Shown piece after piece: positions 53,289 to 62,522 of a stretch of DNA of 64,000 nt (its first letter is position 1; every line of letters starts with the position of its first letter). The stretch is taken from contig NZ_CP184830.1 of assembly GCF_049275935.1 (NCBI RefSeq), forward strand, positions 3,472,001 to 3,536,000, written 5' to 3'. A program made the position numbers and the translations under genes. This DNA comes from Endozoicomonas_A sp049275935 (GTDB lineage Bacteria > Pseudomonadota > Gammaproteobacteria > Pseudomonadales > Endozoicomonadaceae). The notes below the pieces were generated by a model. The model saw nothing but the letters and a program-made list of their open reading frames with translations, did not search any database and was not told the origin of the DNA.

Positions 53289-56231
53289 TCAGGGACGGAG
53301 TTCATTGTTCTGGTCCACATCAACATGTTTGCGTTTTCGATGCCTTCTCATGTGTTCATACATGGATGAAGCATTCTTGCAGACCACACCGCATGGCCTT
53401 TTCTGGCCATCTTCCCCGACCAATGTCAGGTAACAGGTTTGTTTCTCTCCGTGGTCTCTTCTTTTGTGATTCTTCAGAGCTTGATTATTGATGCAGACCC
53501 TCCCACACGGCTGCGCCTGGCCATCCTTTGAGACGACTGGCACGTCACAGGTTTTTTCCCCTTTGTGGTATCTGCTTTTGTGAGATGACAGACATTTAGC
53601 ATTCTTACAGACCTTCCCGCATGGCCGCTGCTGGCCATCTTTCCCGATCACGGTCAGGTTACAGCTTTTTTGTTTGCCGTGATTTTGTTTGTGATACCGC
53701 AGGGCTATAGGATGGGGGCAGACCTTCCCACAGCGTTGCGTCTGACCAGCCTCTGAGACGACTACCACATCACAGGTTTGTTCCCTGCCGTGATATCTGA
53801 TTTTGTGAGATGACAGGCATTTAACATTGCTAAAGACCTTCCCGCATGGCCGCTGCTGTCTATCTTCCCCGATTACGATTTCTTCACAGGTTGACTGCCC
53901 GGAGTGGTATGCGGTTTTGTGATACGCAAATACAAGATTATTCACACAGAACTTTCCGCATGGCCTTTGTTGGCCATCTTCCCCGATCACGGGCATGTCA
54001 CAGGTTCTTGTCCTGGTGTGGCATTTGTTTTTGTGGCGTGTCAGGGCCACAGCACTATTGCAGACCTTCCCGCATGGCTGTCGCTGGCCATCTTCACCGA
54101 ACACGGATACATCGCAGGTTTGCTGGCCGGTATGGTATCCGCTTTTGTGCGTCAACAGGGCAAGAATATTCTTGCAGGCCTTCCCGCATTGCCGCTGCTG
54201 GCCATCCTCCCCGACGATAGTCACCTCACAGATTTGTGGTCCGGTGTGGTATCTGTTCCTGTGACTCGACAGGGCTTTAGCATTCTTGCAGGCTTTCCTG
54301 CATGGCCTCTGCTGGCCATCCTCCCCGACCACGATAATGTCACAGATTTGTTGCTGGCCGTTGTGGTATTCGTTTTTGTGACTCGACAGGGCATGAATAT
54401 TCTTACTGGCCTTCCCGCATGGCCGCAGCTGGCCATCCTCGCCGACGACAGTCACGTCACAGATTTGTGGTCCGGTGTGCTCTCTGTTCTTGTGATTCGA
54501 CAGAGCTTGAGCATTCATAAAGGCTTTCCAGCATGGTCTTTGCTGGCCATCTTCCCCGACCACGATCATGTCACAGAATTTTTTCCCGCTGTGGTATTTG
54601 CTTCTGTGACACGTCAGGGCCTTGGTATTCTTGTAGACTCTTCCGCAGAGTCGCGGCTGGCCATCCTCTCCAGCTATTTTGTAGTCACAGACTAGCCCGT
54701 TGTGGTATTTGCTTTTTTGAACCGACTGAGTTTCTTGAGAATATGCCGTTTCTATCTGGACATTGTCAGATACTGAAGAAGTTTGTACTGTGCCCGTCTG
54801 GGTTTGTGTAAAGGAAATCCCGATTTCTTCGAGACGACTTTCAAAACTGACTGACTCATTCATGACCGCAAAATTATAAGTGGTGAAAGACAAATTACTG
54901 AGCATTGATACTTCGTCACCGAGTGGCTCGTTAGCGACATTTTTAAAGTCGGCTACTGCACTGATCAAAGTAAAGTCGGCCTCGCCTATAGCGACATCGT
55001 TTGAACAGTTGTTATCAATGTCATGGGTCACTGGCTCTGATAGCTGGCTGGAAGTGTATTGGCTTTGAATGCCAGGGAAATAATCCCTTGTTTCTGGAAA
55101 TGTGTTTTGTTGTGAACATGAAATGTTTAGAGAATTAGTGTGATCCAGACAACTAAAACAGTATCCATTGGCTAAATGAGAGCATGAGCTTTGTCTGGGT
55201 GTTTCTCCTTTGTAGTCTGTCGATCTTTCTTCGGGATTCAAAGCCTTTTCAGCGGGCTCTCTGCTATCAAATGATGGTCTGAATCTACAAACGCCATGGC
55301 AGGGGTAGATGAAACAATTTAAACCCAATGTATGTTGGTCTTGTTCAGGGCCTTCGTCACCGTCACTATACCCATGATTCAAGAGGCTAGTGAAAGTGCC
55401 TGTGGTGTGGGTATGGGTTTTCAGGGTTTGCTGTCTGGATGATCCTGATGACGGGTTTTTTGCTGGGTCATATCCAGAGCCATACATCACAGTGATGATC
55501 TGGAACAGGTTTTCCCCCCGTTTCAATATAGATAAAAAATGTTGTCTGATAGGATTAAAAAGTAGTGAATCGGGGTTCCAATAGCTTTTGAAAAGCCAGC
55601 CGAGAGCGACACCCACTTCGACAGGTAGTCCGGAATAATGTTTGGTTCTGAGAGTTGTGGTGTTAATTGTCAGGATCAGTTCGTAAGCAACCAGAAGATG
55701 CCTGAGGTCAGGCAATTGCCACGAAATCAACTCAATAAGGGGCGTTTTTACTCTGTAACCATCAGCTCTGTGTCGTTTGTCATCAGGTGGAGAATCTGAG
55801 GCTGCATAGCCGTTTTCAAGATCGATCTCTGTCGGGTTGTCGGACAATGTCTGTCGGTCAGGATTTATAGAAAAGCTCTTATTTGGCAAGCCTGCAACCT
55901 GTCCGGGTTTGACAACAAAACGTCTTGCCAACGCATCTGCCTGACAGGTAACAGACAACAACAGCGCCAACATCAGTGTCGTAAAGAGTAGTCCCTGTCG
56001 TTTTTTATTCGATGGTGAATCTGACCCTGCGTAGTCATTTGTGTCGACAATGTCTAACGTTTTGACTGGTAATACAGGCAGGTCACGCTGTATAGAAAAA
56101 ATCGCGTTTGAAGAGCTTGCATCCTGTGCAAGCTCAAAAATGAAACGTCTTGTTAACGCTTCGGCCTGGCAGACGACAGGCAACATCAGCATAAGTAGCA
56201 GAGGTGTCGCAAAGAGTGAGTGTGTAATAAT
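53289..56231 (-). CDS. Twelve-finger protein with two tandem signal-peptide modules (fusion)
   Basis: About 980 residues from the ATT at 56231, the longest product here. A complete first N-terminal module (signal ending PVVCQA, then RRFIFELAQDASSSN, LDIVDTNDYAGSDSPSNKKRQ) runs straight into a second one, GLLFTTLMLALLLSVTCQADALARRFVVKPGQ, then the usual hydrophobic segments (LISWQLPDLRHLLVAYELIL). This looks like two gene starts fused by a deletion at the KRH/KRQ site. LNCFIYPCHGVCRF, CSHLANGYCFSCLDH and a long linker precede twelve fingers; finger 9 is H-X3-H, and finger 4 has one extra residue before its first Cys. The tail is HRKRKHVDVDQNNELRP. Confidence 0.87.
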   Translation of the reverse strand: MITHSLFATPLLLMLMLPVVCQAEALTRRFIFELAQDASSSNAIFSIQRDLPVLPVKTLDIVDTNDYAGSDSPSNKKRQGLLFTTLMLALLLSVTCQADALARRFVVKPGQVAGLPNKSFSINPDRQTLSDNPTEIDLENGYAASDSPPDDKRHRADGYRVKTPLIELISWQLPDLRHLLVAYELILTINTTTLRTKHYSGLPVEVGVALGWLFKSYWNPDSLLFNPIRQHFLSILKRGENLFQIITVMYGSGYDPAKNPSSGSSRQQTLKTHTHTTGTFTSLLNHGYSDGDEGPEQDQHTLGLNCFIYPCHGVCRFRPSFDSREPAEKALNPEERSTDYKGETPRQSSCSHLANGYCFSCLDHTNSLNISCSQQNTFPETRDYFPGIQSQYTSSQLSEPVTHDIDNNCSNDVAIGEADFTLISAVADFKNVANEPLGDEVSMLSNLSFTTYNFAVMNESVSFESRLEEIGISFTQTQTGTVQTSSVSDNVQIETAYSQETQSVQKSKYHNGLVCDYKIAGEDGQPRLCGRVYKNTKALTCHRSKYHSGKKFCDMIVVGEDGQQRPCWKAFMNAQALSNHKNREHTGPQICDVTVVGEDGQLRPCGKASKNIHALSSHKNEYHNGQQQICDIIVVGEDGQQRPCRKACKNAKALSSHRNRYHTGPQICEVTIVGEDGQQRQCGKACKNILALLTHKSGYHTGQQTCDVSVFGEDGQRQPCGKVCNSAVALTRHKNKCHTRTRTCDMPVIGEDGQQRPCGKFCVNNLVFAYHKTAYHSGQSTCEEIVIGEDRQQRPCGKVFSNVKCLSSHKIRYHGREQTCDVVVVSEAGQTQRCGKVCPHPIALRYHKQNHGKQKSCNLTVIGKDGQQRPCGKVCKNAKCLSSHKSRYHKGEKTCDVPVVSKDGQAQPCGRVCINNQALKNHKRRDHGEKQTCYLTLVGEDGQKRPCGVVCKNASSMYEHMRRHRKRKHVDVDQNNELRP

Positions 56232-56342
56232 TCTATCCTTGCTTTCTGGTGTACAGAGAGGAAGAGTAGACCACCCTCCTGAGCATGGGAACCAGAGTTT
56301 TGTGACAGCCCGGTAACGGCGGGAGACAGATTAGATTTTTAC

Positions 56343-58145
56343 TTATTCAATGTGACTTTTTGAGGGCTCAGGTTTGTTCCGGACCACACTGGCAGGCTGG
56401 CGTTTTCGATGTTTTCTTTTATGATGCTCCAGGGTTATGGTACTCCTGCAAATTTTTCCGCATGGCGACGAACGTTCATCTTCTCCGACTTCTATCACGT
56501 CACAGGTTTTTTGCCCGCTATGGACACTTCTTTTGTGATCTGACAGAGATTTTTTACTCCTGCAGATCTTTCCGCATGGCCGCTGAAGGCCATCTTCCCT
56601 GAACACAATGACACTACATGTTCTGTGGCTGGTGTGGTGCATGCTTCTGTGATCCGACAGGGCTCTGGAACTCTTGCAGACCCTTCCGCATGGCTGCTGC
56701 AGGCCATCCTCCCTGACCACGATTAAGTTACAGATTTGTTGTCCGGTATGTACTTTTCTTTTGTGATCTGCCAGGGCTTGAGCATTCTTGAAAGCTATCC
56801 CGCATGGCTTTTGATGGCCATCATTCCCGACGACAGTTCTATTACAGTTTTTTTGTCCGGTATGGTATCTCTGTTTGTGAGTTGACAGAGCTTGAACATT
56901 CTTCAATAGCCTCCCGCATGGCTGCTGCAGGCCATCTTTACTGACGACAATTGTATTACAGCGTTTTTGTCCGGTGTGGTATCTCTTTTTGTGAATTGAA
57001 AGGGTTCGAACATTCTTGAAAATCTTCCCGCACGACTGCATCCCATCTTCCCCGACCACTTTGACGTCACAGGAGAGGGCTTGATGGCAATGTGTTATTC
57101 CGGATAGAGTGTTCTCAGGTGCTACTGTATTCATTGATTCTATAGGATTGCAGCTATTGTCTGGGTTGCTATCAGAGCCAGACGTTTGAAACAGTTGACC
57201 AGAGTTGCATTGGAATTGGATGTCAGCGAGATTATTAAATGTTTTTAAAGGCATGGTTTGTCCCGGTTCTACAGGATCAAAATAATCCATGCAACTAAAG
57301 CAGTATCCATCGGCTAAATGAGTGCATGAGCTTTGTTTGGGTGTTTTTTCAGTGTAGTTTGTCAAATTTTCTTCGATGTCCAGCAGCCATTCAGCAGCCT
57401 CTGCGTTTTCGGATGCTTGTCGGAATTTACAAACGCCATAACAGGGATGAACGAAACAATTCAGGCTTAAAGTATGCTGGTTTTGTCCAGGGCTCTGGCT
57501 ACCGTCACCAAAGTCAGAATGCAGTGGCTTGGCGAGAGAGCCAGTAGGCCGGTTGTTGGCTTCAGGGGCTTGTTGGCAGGATGATTCTGATGGTTGGCCT
57601 TCTTGTTGGTTATGTCCAGAGTTAAACATCACAGTAATGACTGAAAAAGCGTGATCTACCTGTGACAACATAGATGCCCCCTGTTGTTCCATCGTGTTTA
57701 ACAGGGGTGAACCGGGGCTCCAATAACTTTTTAAAAGCCAGCCGACAGCGACAACCACTTCTAAAGGTAGCCATGAATAGGGGCTGGCACTCAGAGCGGC
57801 GTCCTCAGAGGCCAGGGTCAGTTCGTAAGCAACCAGCAGGTTAGTAGAATAAAATCTTTGCGACGAAATCGAATCGATAAGGATCATTGTTGCTTCGTTA
57901 CCGTCATGTCTGTGCCGCTTGTCATTAGACGGTGAAGCTGATCCCGAACAGGTGTCTGCACTGGCAATGCCTGATCGCTTTCCAGGCACTGCAGGCTGAT
58001 CACACTTTATAGAAAAGCTGTGGTTTGGAAAGTTTTCATTCTGTTCAGGCTCAACGGTAAAACATCCTGTCCACAGTTCGGGCTGACAGATTACAGACAA
58101 CAGTAGCAGCAATAGCTGTGCTGTAACGAGTGACTGGTTAATGAT
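56343..58145 (-). CDS. Secreted six-finger C2H2-like protein
   Basis: About 600 residues from ATC at 58145 or the next ATT (n-region INQSLVTAQLLLLLLSVICQPE). Hydrophobic segments: SISSQRFYSTNLLVAYELTL and YSWLPLEVVVAVGWLLKSYW. The Cys motif is LNCFVHPCYGVCKF, then CTHLADGYCFSCMDY. The first finger has a shortened loop (GEDGMQSC, 12 residues between the Cys). Fingers 1 to 3 carry Phe or Leu at the Cys/Phe site. The last finger has the loop EDERSSP. The C-terminus is HRKRQPASVVRNKPEPSKSHIE, with a Lys-poor extension. Confidence 0.87.
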   Translation of the reverse strand: MINQSLVTAQLLLLLLSVICQPELWTGCFTVEPEQNENFPNHSFSIKCDQPAVPGKRSGIASADTCSGSASPSNDKRHRHDGNEATMILIDSISSQRFYSTNLLVAYELTLASEDAALSASPYSWLPLEVVVAVGWLLKSYWSPGSPLLNTMEQQGASMLSQVDHAFSVITVMFNSGHNQQEGQPSESSCQQAPEANNRPTGSLAKPLHSDFGDGSQSPGQNQHTLSLNCFVHPCYGVCKFRQASENAEAAEWLLDIEENLTNYTEKTPKQSSCTHLADGYCFSCMDYFDPVEPGQTMPLKTFNNLADIQFQCNSGQLFQTSGSDSNPDNSCNPIESMNTVAPENTLSGITHCHQALSCDVKVVGEDGMQSCGKIFKNVRTLSIHKKRYHTGQKRCNTIVVSKDGLQQPCGRLLKNVQALSTHKQRYHTGQKNCNRTVVGNDGHQKPCGIAFKNAQALADHKRKVHTGQQICNLIVVREDGLQQPCGRVCKSSRALSDHRSMHHTSHRTCSVIVFREDGLQRPCGKICRSKKSLSDHKRSVHSGQKTCDVIEVGEDERSSPCGKICRSTITLEHHKRKHRKRQPASVVRNKPEPSKSHIE

Positions 58146-58445
58146 TCTGTACTTGCATTCCTGTCTATAGAGAAGAAGGTTAGACCACCTTATGAAAAAA
58201 AGAGGGTATCCTAAAACTCCAGCATCTCGTTCACTTATTCCGAGTAGGAATGCATACCCCTAAGAAAATCTCGCTCTACAACTTCAGATAGACTATAGGT
58301 TCCCAGGCTGAAGAAAGTCGCAAAAGATAAGCGAGCAAGCCTGGGCTACCTTTTTAACCGGCATCAGCGCAGTACTTTTGCGACATTCTCGACAGAGTGG
58401 GGTCAGATTAGGACCGAGGCTATCCTACGCGTCCATATCAAAAGG
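58146..58445. other. 300-bp spacer without a gene, with nested inverted repeats
   Basis: No frame resembles the family here. It contains GTCGCAAAAG (58317-58326) and its exact complement CTTTTGCGAC (58375-58384), and inside or across them CCCAGGCT and AGCCTGGG. This could be a hairpin, a small non-autonomous element or a terminator of some kind; no T-tract follows directly. Confidence 0.5.
58317..58384. repeat. 10-bp perfect inverted repeat
   Basis: GTCGCAAAAG and CTTTTGCGAC are separated by 48 bases. TTTTGCGAC also occurs in the atypical spacer near 24165, which hints at a repeated element. Confidence 0.6.
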
Positions 58446-59657
58446 CTAACGTCTTCGGTGAGTACTTTTGTGTTCCGACAGGGATTCAAAAGGCATGCAG
58501 ACCTTCCCGCATATCTCCAACTGGCCGTCCCTGCGCACCAATATCCCACAGGTTGGTGGATCAAAGTAGTAATCGCTCTCGTCTTCCGACAGGGATTCAT
58601 CATCCAACAGGGATTCATCATCCGACAGAGGTTCTTCATCTGAAAGTGGACCGTCATCCGAAAGGTGATCGTCATTGGACAGAGGATCGTCATCCGAAAT
58701 GGGGTTGTCATCGGACAGAGGATCGTCATCCGCTAGACCTTCGTCTTCTGACAGGGTTTGTATTGTGCCTGTTTTGGAAAAATGAGGTTGGCTCTGACCC
58801 AATGGGGATGATTTTGTAGTATCTGTTGTTATTTGTTGTGTTTCTGAAGTTCCTGGCGGGAAGGGGGGCGTTAACTCATTGCAAGGGGTGGACTGTCGAT
58901 CGAAGTCCTCATTGAGCCTTGACCTTTTTCCCGGTCTTGCTTCTGCTTGTCGGAATTGACAAACGCCATTACAGTCATTTGCGAAACAATTTAAACCAAA
59001 AGTGTGTTGGTCCAGTTCAGGGTCTCTTTTGCGGCCGCTAGAGACATAATGCTCGTGACTGGAGAAAGTGCCCATAAGCCGGGTGCTTGTTCCTGAAGCT
59101 GGCTGGCTGGATGATTTTGACCGCTGGTCATGCTGTTGGTTATCTGTCGGGCTGAGCATCATAGTGTTGATCACGAACGGGTAATCCTGACTCGCCTGCT
59201 GTTGTCCAATCGTGTTAAACATCGGTGAGTCGAAGTTCGAATAACTGTTTAAAAGCCAGCCGACAGCGATAAACGCTTCCACAGGTAGTCGCGAATAAGT
59301 TTTGGGGCTTTGAGGGGCGTCACGGGTGGTCAGGAACAGTTCGTAAGCAACCAGCAGAGGAGTGGTGTAAAGCAAATGCCACGAAATCGACTCAATAATA
59401 ACCGTTTTCAGCCCGTAAACGCTGAGCCCGAATGCTGTGTCATTTGCCTGAGAGTCCCGGACTGGATGAACGTTGATGTTAGTAGTGGTTGAAGGGGGGA
59501 GCGGTAATTTGTGCAGGTCATGCTGTTTGATAGAAAAACTTCCGTCTGGAGAGCCAGTATTTTGTTTAATCTCGACAATATAACGTTCTGTTAATACCTG
59601 AGCCCGGCAGGTGACAGACAGCAACAGCAGTGCCGCAAATAGAGGGTTCTTAATCAC
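58446..59657 (-). CDS. Single-finger family member with an acidic repeat
   Basis: 403 residues from GTG at 59657, aligned exactly with the ATT of other copies. Signal peptide (MIKNPLFAALLLLSVTCRA), hydrophobic segments (SISWHLLYTTPLLVAYELFL and YSRLPVEAFIAVGWLLNSY), FNTIGQQ and LNCFANDCNGVCQF. The linker has SQPHFSKTGTIQ, also seen in larger copies. Residues of about 305 to 370 form an acidic repeat (PLSDD, PISDDD, SLLDDE types), then one finger, CGILVRRDGQLEICGKVC, ends in HKSTHRRR. It may be a reduced copy, or a form specialised for the acidic region. Confidence 0.87.
   Translation of the reverse strand: MIKNPLFAALLLLSVTCRAQVLTERYIVEIKQNTGSPDGSFSIKQHDLHKLPLPPSTTTNINVHPVRDSQANDTAFGLSVYGLKTVIIESISWHLLYTTPLLVAYELFLTTRDAPQSPKTYSRLPVEAFIAVGWLLNSYSNFDSPMFNTIGQQQASQDYPFVINTMMLSPTDNQQHDQRSKSSSQPASGTSTRLMGTFSSHEHYVSSGRKRDPELDQHTFGLNCFANDCNGVCQFRQAEARPGKRSRLNEDFDRQSTPCNELTPPFPPGTSETQQITTDTTKSSPLGQSQPHFSKTGTIQTLSEDEGLADDDPLSDDNPISDDDPLSNDDHLSDDGPLSDEEPLSDDESLLDDESLSEDESDYYFDPPTCGILVRRDGQLEICGKVCMPFESLSEHKSTHRRR
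58560..58745 (-). repeat. Imperfect 15-21 bp repeat encoding acidic D/S/E-rich units
   Basis: Plus-strand units such as GGATCGTCATCCG and GGATTCATCATCC repeat about ten times and encode LSDDxP-type units with net strong negative charge. Confidence 0.8.
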
Positions 59658-59909
59658 TTTATTCTTACATCCTGGTTTGAAGGGAAGAAGTATAGACCAA
59701 GAAAATAAGCGTGTTTTCTGACAAAAAAAATTGCTAAAAACTCATTAAAATGCAGCTGTATCGATTGCTGGGCCCTGAGAGTGTGATCATGAGCCATTCG
59801 ATGGTTAGATGGATGACTTCGGTCACTTAGTTAGAAGTCTTGTGTCCCTTGGTGTTTCCGGACTGCCAAGCAAAACATATTACCCTCATGAAAGAGGGTG
59901 TTGCAAAAC
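59658..59909. other. Spacer of about 250 bp
   Basis: No gene is seen. A stretch around 59791-59822 (GAGCCATTCGATGG...GATGACTTCG) resembles the spacer at 62640-62670, so the two spacers share ancestry. An A-rich run (ACAAAAAAAATTGC) lies near 59721. Confidence 0.45.
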
Positions 59910-61151
59910 TTATCCTCTTGCTCTTTTTGGGGTTGGATGATTTTGATTTACATCAGGAGGCCTAAGTCCCCGGTTTGCACCAACAGGTATTCGAAGATGC
60001 ACTATTCTTGTTTGCTTGCTCAGCTGACGAGCATTCTTGCAAAGACGTCTGCATGGCCTCGGGCGTTGATCTACGGGCAAGTCACAGGTTTCCGGTTCGG
60101 TCCTGTATCTTTTCTGGTTACCCGACGCAGCTTTTACGGTGCCCGTTTGGGAAAAGTCAGGTTGGTTCCGACCCAAAGCAGCGCAGAATCTTTTCCACAG
60201 CCTCGATACGGGAGGGGGCGTTATACTGGCTCGGGCTTCCTGCGGGCTTTCCCTGCGGCTGTGATCCAGTTGGGATAATTCCGTCGTTTGTGTTGTTATT
60301 GGTTGTGTTTCTGAAGACGCTCCCGGGGATGGTGAAAGTGTCTGGGTTAGCGAAAAGGAGAACCCGACTTTTTCAGAAGGTAAGCTCTGTGGCTCTGAGT
60401 TCCTGTAGAGCCTTGACCTTGTTTTCGGTCTTGCTCCAGATTGTCGGAATTTACAAACGCCATTACAGTTATCCGCGAAACAATTTAAACCCAGAGTATG
60501 CTGGTTTTGTTGAGGTTCTCCGTCACCGCCACCAGAGTCAGAATGCTGGCGGCTGCTGATAATGCCTCTAAGCCGTGTCGTTGTCCCTGAGGCTTGCTGG
60601 GTGGATGATTCTGACAGTTGGCCTTGTTGTTGGTTATCTCCGGGGCTAAGCATCATTGTATTGATCACAAACGGATAATCCTGACTCAATTCTTGTTGTC
60701 CAACCGGATTAAACATGGGGGAATCGGGATTCCAATAGCTGCTTAACAGCAAGCCGACAACGATAAACGGTAGCCATGAATAGGTGTTGGAATTTATATA
60801 GACGTCTTTGGTCGTCAGGGTCAGATCGTAGGCAACCAGTGCATGGGTAGCGTAGAGCAGATGCCACGAAATCGACTCAATGATGGCCGTATGTAGTCCG
60901 TATCTGCGGGGTCCGGGTGGTATGTTATTTGCCGGGGAATCTGATCCTTCATAGTTGTTTATTTTGGTAATGATTGAAGGGTTTTTCGGCAATGTATGCG
61001 GGTAGTGCTGTTGGATAGAAAAGCTTTTGTCTGGAGAGTCTGTATTTTGTTGAAGCTCGACAATATAACGTTCTGTTAATGCTTGAGCCTGGCAGGTGAC
61101 GGATAATAACAAGAGTAACAGCAGGGCCGTAAAAATTGGGTTTACAATCAC
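59910..61151 (-). CDS. Family member with one degenerate finger
   Basis: 413 residues from GTG at 61151. Signal peptide MIVNPIFTALLLLLLLSVTCQA, hydrophobic segments SISWHLLYATHALVAYDLTL and YSWLPFIVVGLLLSSYW (shorter than usual), FNPVGQQ and LNCFADNCNGVCKF. The linker holds a FSLTQTLSPSP segment and QPDFSQTGTV. The only finger is broken: its loop is short (CDLPVDQRPRPC) and the first His is Gln (QLSKQTRIVH). The C-terminus is PKRARG after a Pro-rich stretch. It probably cannot bind zinc in the normal way; the N-terminal half is well kept, so the frame may still be in use. Confidence 0.85.
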   Translation of the reverse strand: MIVNPIFTALLLLLLLSVTCQAQALTERYIVELQQNTDSPDKSFSIQQHYPHTLPKNPSIITKINNYEGSDSPANNIPPGPRRYGLHTAIIESISWHLLYATHALVAYDLTLTTKDVYINSNTYSWLPFIVVGLLLSSYWNPDSPMFNPVGQQELSQDYPFVINTMMLSPGDNQQQGQLSESSTQQASGTTTRLRGIISSRQHSDSGGGDGEPQQNQHTLGLNCFADNCNGVCKFRQSGARPKTRSRLYRNSEPQSLPSEKVGFSFSLTQTLSPSPGASSETQPITTQTTELSQLDHSRRESPQEARASITPPPVSRLWKRFCAALGRNQPDFSQTGTVKAASGNQKRYRTEPETCDLPVDQRPRPCRRLCKNARQLSKQTRIVHLRIPVGANRGLRPPDVNQNHPTPKRARG

Positions 61152-61284
61152 TTTTTTCTTACATTTTGATTTAAAGCGAAGAAGTGTAGACCAGAAAAAC
61201 AGGTGTGTTTTCTATCAAAGATCATTTGTTAAAAAAACTCTATCGCTGGCTGCTGAGCCCCCGGGCTGTGGTCACGTCACAGGT

Positions 61285-61394
61285 TCATTGTCGTCTGTGG
61301 CTTCTCATTTTGTGAAAACTCAGGGATTGGCAGTCTTGAAGACCTTTCCACATCGACGCTATTGGCCATATTCGCTGATTTAGACCTCACAGAC
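61285..61394 (-). pseudogene. Decayed terminal finger downstream of the 61395 gene
   Basis: Right after the TGA stop of the RING gene the sequence still reads VCEV, stop, ISEYGQ, stop, RRCGKVFK and, after a frame change, CQSLSFHKMRSHRRQ and a stop. This is one more finger with two stops and a frameshift, so the ancestral protein was longer. Confidence 0.7.
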
Positions 61395-62522
61395 TCATCG
61401 CCCTCTGTGGCAGCGGCGTTTGTGCTCTGCCAAGGCTCGTCTATTTAAGCAGGTTCTCTGGCATGACCGCAGCAGGCCATCCTCGTCGACAAAGGGTATG
61501 AGACATGTCAGATTGTCTGTTCTCCTTGTGAAAACGAAAGGCAACGAACGGAAATCCCGGGGCTCGTTATGAGTACCTGGTAAGTTCTGTTGTGCCTCTT
61601 CGGTTACTGCAAAATCAGGTGATTGTGCTAATAAATTCATATCTGCTCTGCAAAGTGGGCAGGTTTTCATTGACCGTCGCGGAGCGTTCAGAAACACCCT
61701 TCGTAAACAGTGTGTGTCAATTTTCTGTGAACAACAGGGAGTAACCATTGCATTGTTAAATTTATCAAAACATATAGGGCAGTTCTCACCTGCTTCAGCC
61801 AGCTCTTGGCTATCGGATGGTGGTCGGAATCGACAGACGCCATTACAGGAATCGACGTAACAATCCAAACCGTAAGTGTGCTGGTGTTGTTCAGGGTTTC
61901 CGTTACCTTCGCCAGAGCCTGAGTCCAGTGAGCTGGTGAAAGAACCTGTAAGTTGGGTGGTTGTTCCTGAGACCTGCTGACCGGATGATTCTGATGGCTG
62001 GCTTTGTTGTGGGTTATCTTCGGGGCTAAGCATCATTGTATTGATCACAAACGGATAATACTGGCTCAATTCTTGTTGTCCGATCGTACCAAACATGGGT
62101 GAATCCGGGCTCCAATAGGTGTTTAACAACGAGTCGGCAACAATAAACGGTAGCCATGAATAAATGTTGGAGTTTAGATGGGCGTCTTTGGTAGTCAGGG
62201 TCAGTTTGCAGGCAACCAGCAAATGGGTAGCGTAGAGCAGATGCCACGAAATCGACTCACTAATGCCTGTTTTTAGCCCGTCACTGCCGGGTCCGGGTGA
62301 CTGGGAATCTGACCCCATAAAGTTGTTTGTTTTGGCAATGCTTGAAGGGTTGTTCGGCAATGTGCGCAGGTCATGCTGCGTGATAGAGAAGCTCTGGGTT
62401 TCAGGGAAATCTGTATTCTGTTCAAGTTCGACAACAAAATGTTGTGTCGATCGTTGAGCATGGCAGGTGGCAGACAAAGACAGCAGTAACAGCAGTGGTA
62501 CATAGATTGACTGTTTGGTCAT
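61395..62522 (-). CDS. Secreted RING-like domain protein with one finger
   Basis: 375 residues from ATG at 62522, aligned with the ATT of other copies. Signal peptide MTKQSIYVPLLLLLSLSATCHA, hydrophobic segments SISWHLLYATHLLVACKLTL and YSWLPFIVADSLLNTYW, FGTIGQQ, and the Cys motif LDCYVDSCNGVCRF. At about residues 243-295 a RING-type domain appears: CPICFDKF, PCCSQKIDTHCLRR, and CPLCRADM. This resembles the zinc-binding core of E3 ubiquitin ligases; Asp stands where a Cys or His ligand is usual. One finger (CLIPFVDEDGLLRSCQRTC) closes the protein at HKRRCHRGR. An exported RING protein would fit an effector acting on host ubiquitination, which is inference. Confidence 0.87.
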   Translation of the reverse strand: MTKQSIYVPLLLLLSLSATCHAQRSTQHFVVELEQNTDFPETQSFSITQHDLRTLPNNPSSIAKTNNFMGSDSQSPGPGSDGLKTGISESISWHLLYATHLLVACKLTLTTKDAHLNSNIYSWLPFIVADSLLNTYWSPDSPMFGTIGQQELSQYYPFVINTMMLSPEDNPQQSQPSESSGQQVSGTTTQLTGSFTSSLDSGSGEGNGNPEQHQHTYGLDCYVDSCNGVCRFRPPSDSQELAEAGENCPICFDKFNNAMVTPCCSQKIDTHCLRRVFLNAPRRSMKTCPLCRADMNLLAQSPDFAVTEEAQQNLPGTHNEPRDFRSLPFVFTRRTDNLTCLIPFVDEDGLLRSCQRTCLNRRALAEHKRRCHRGR

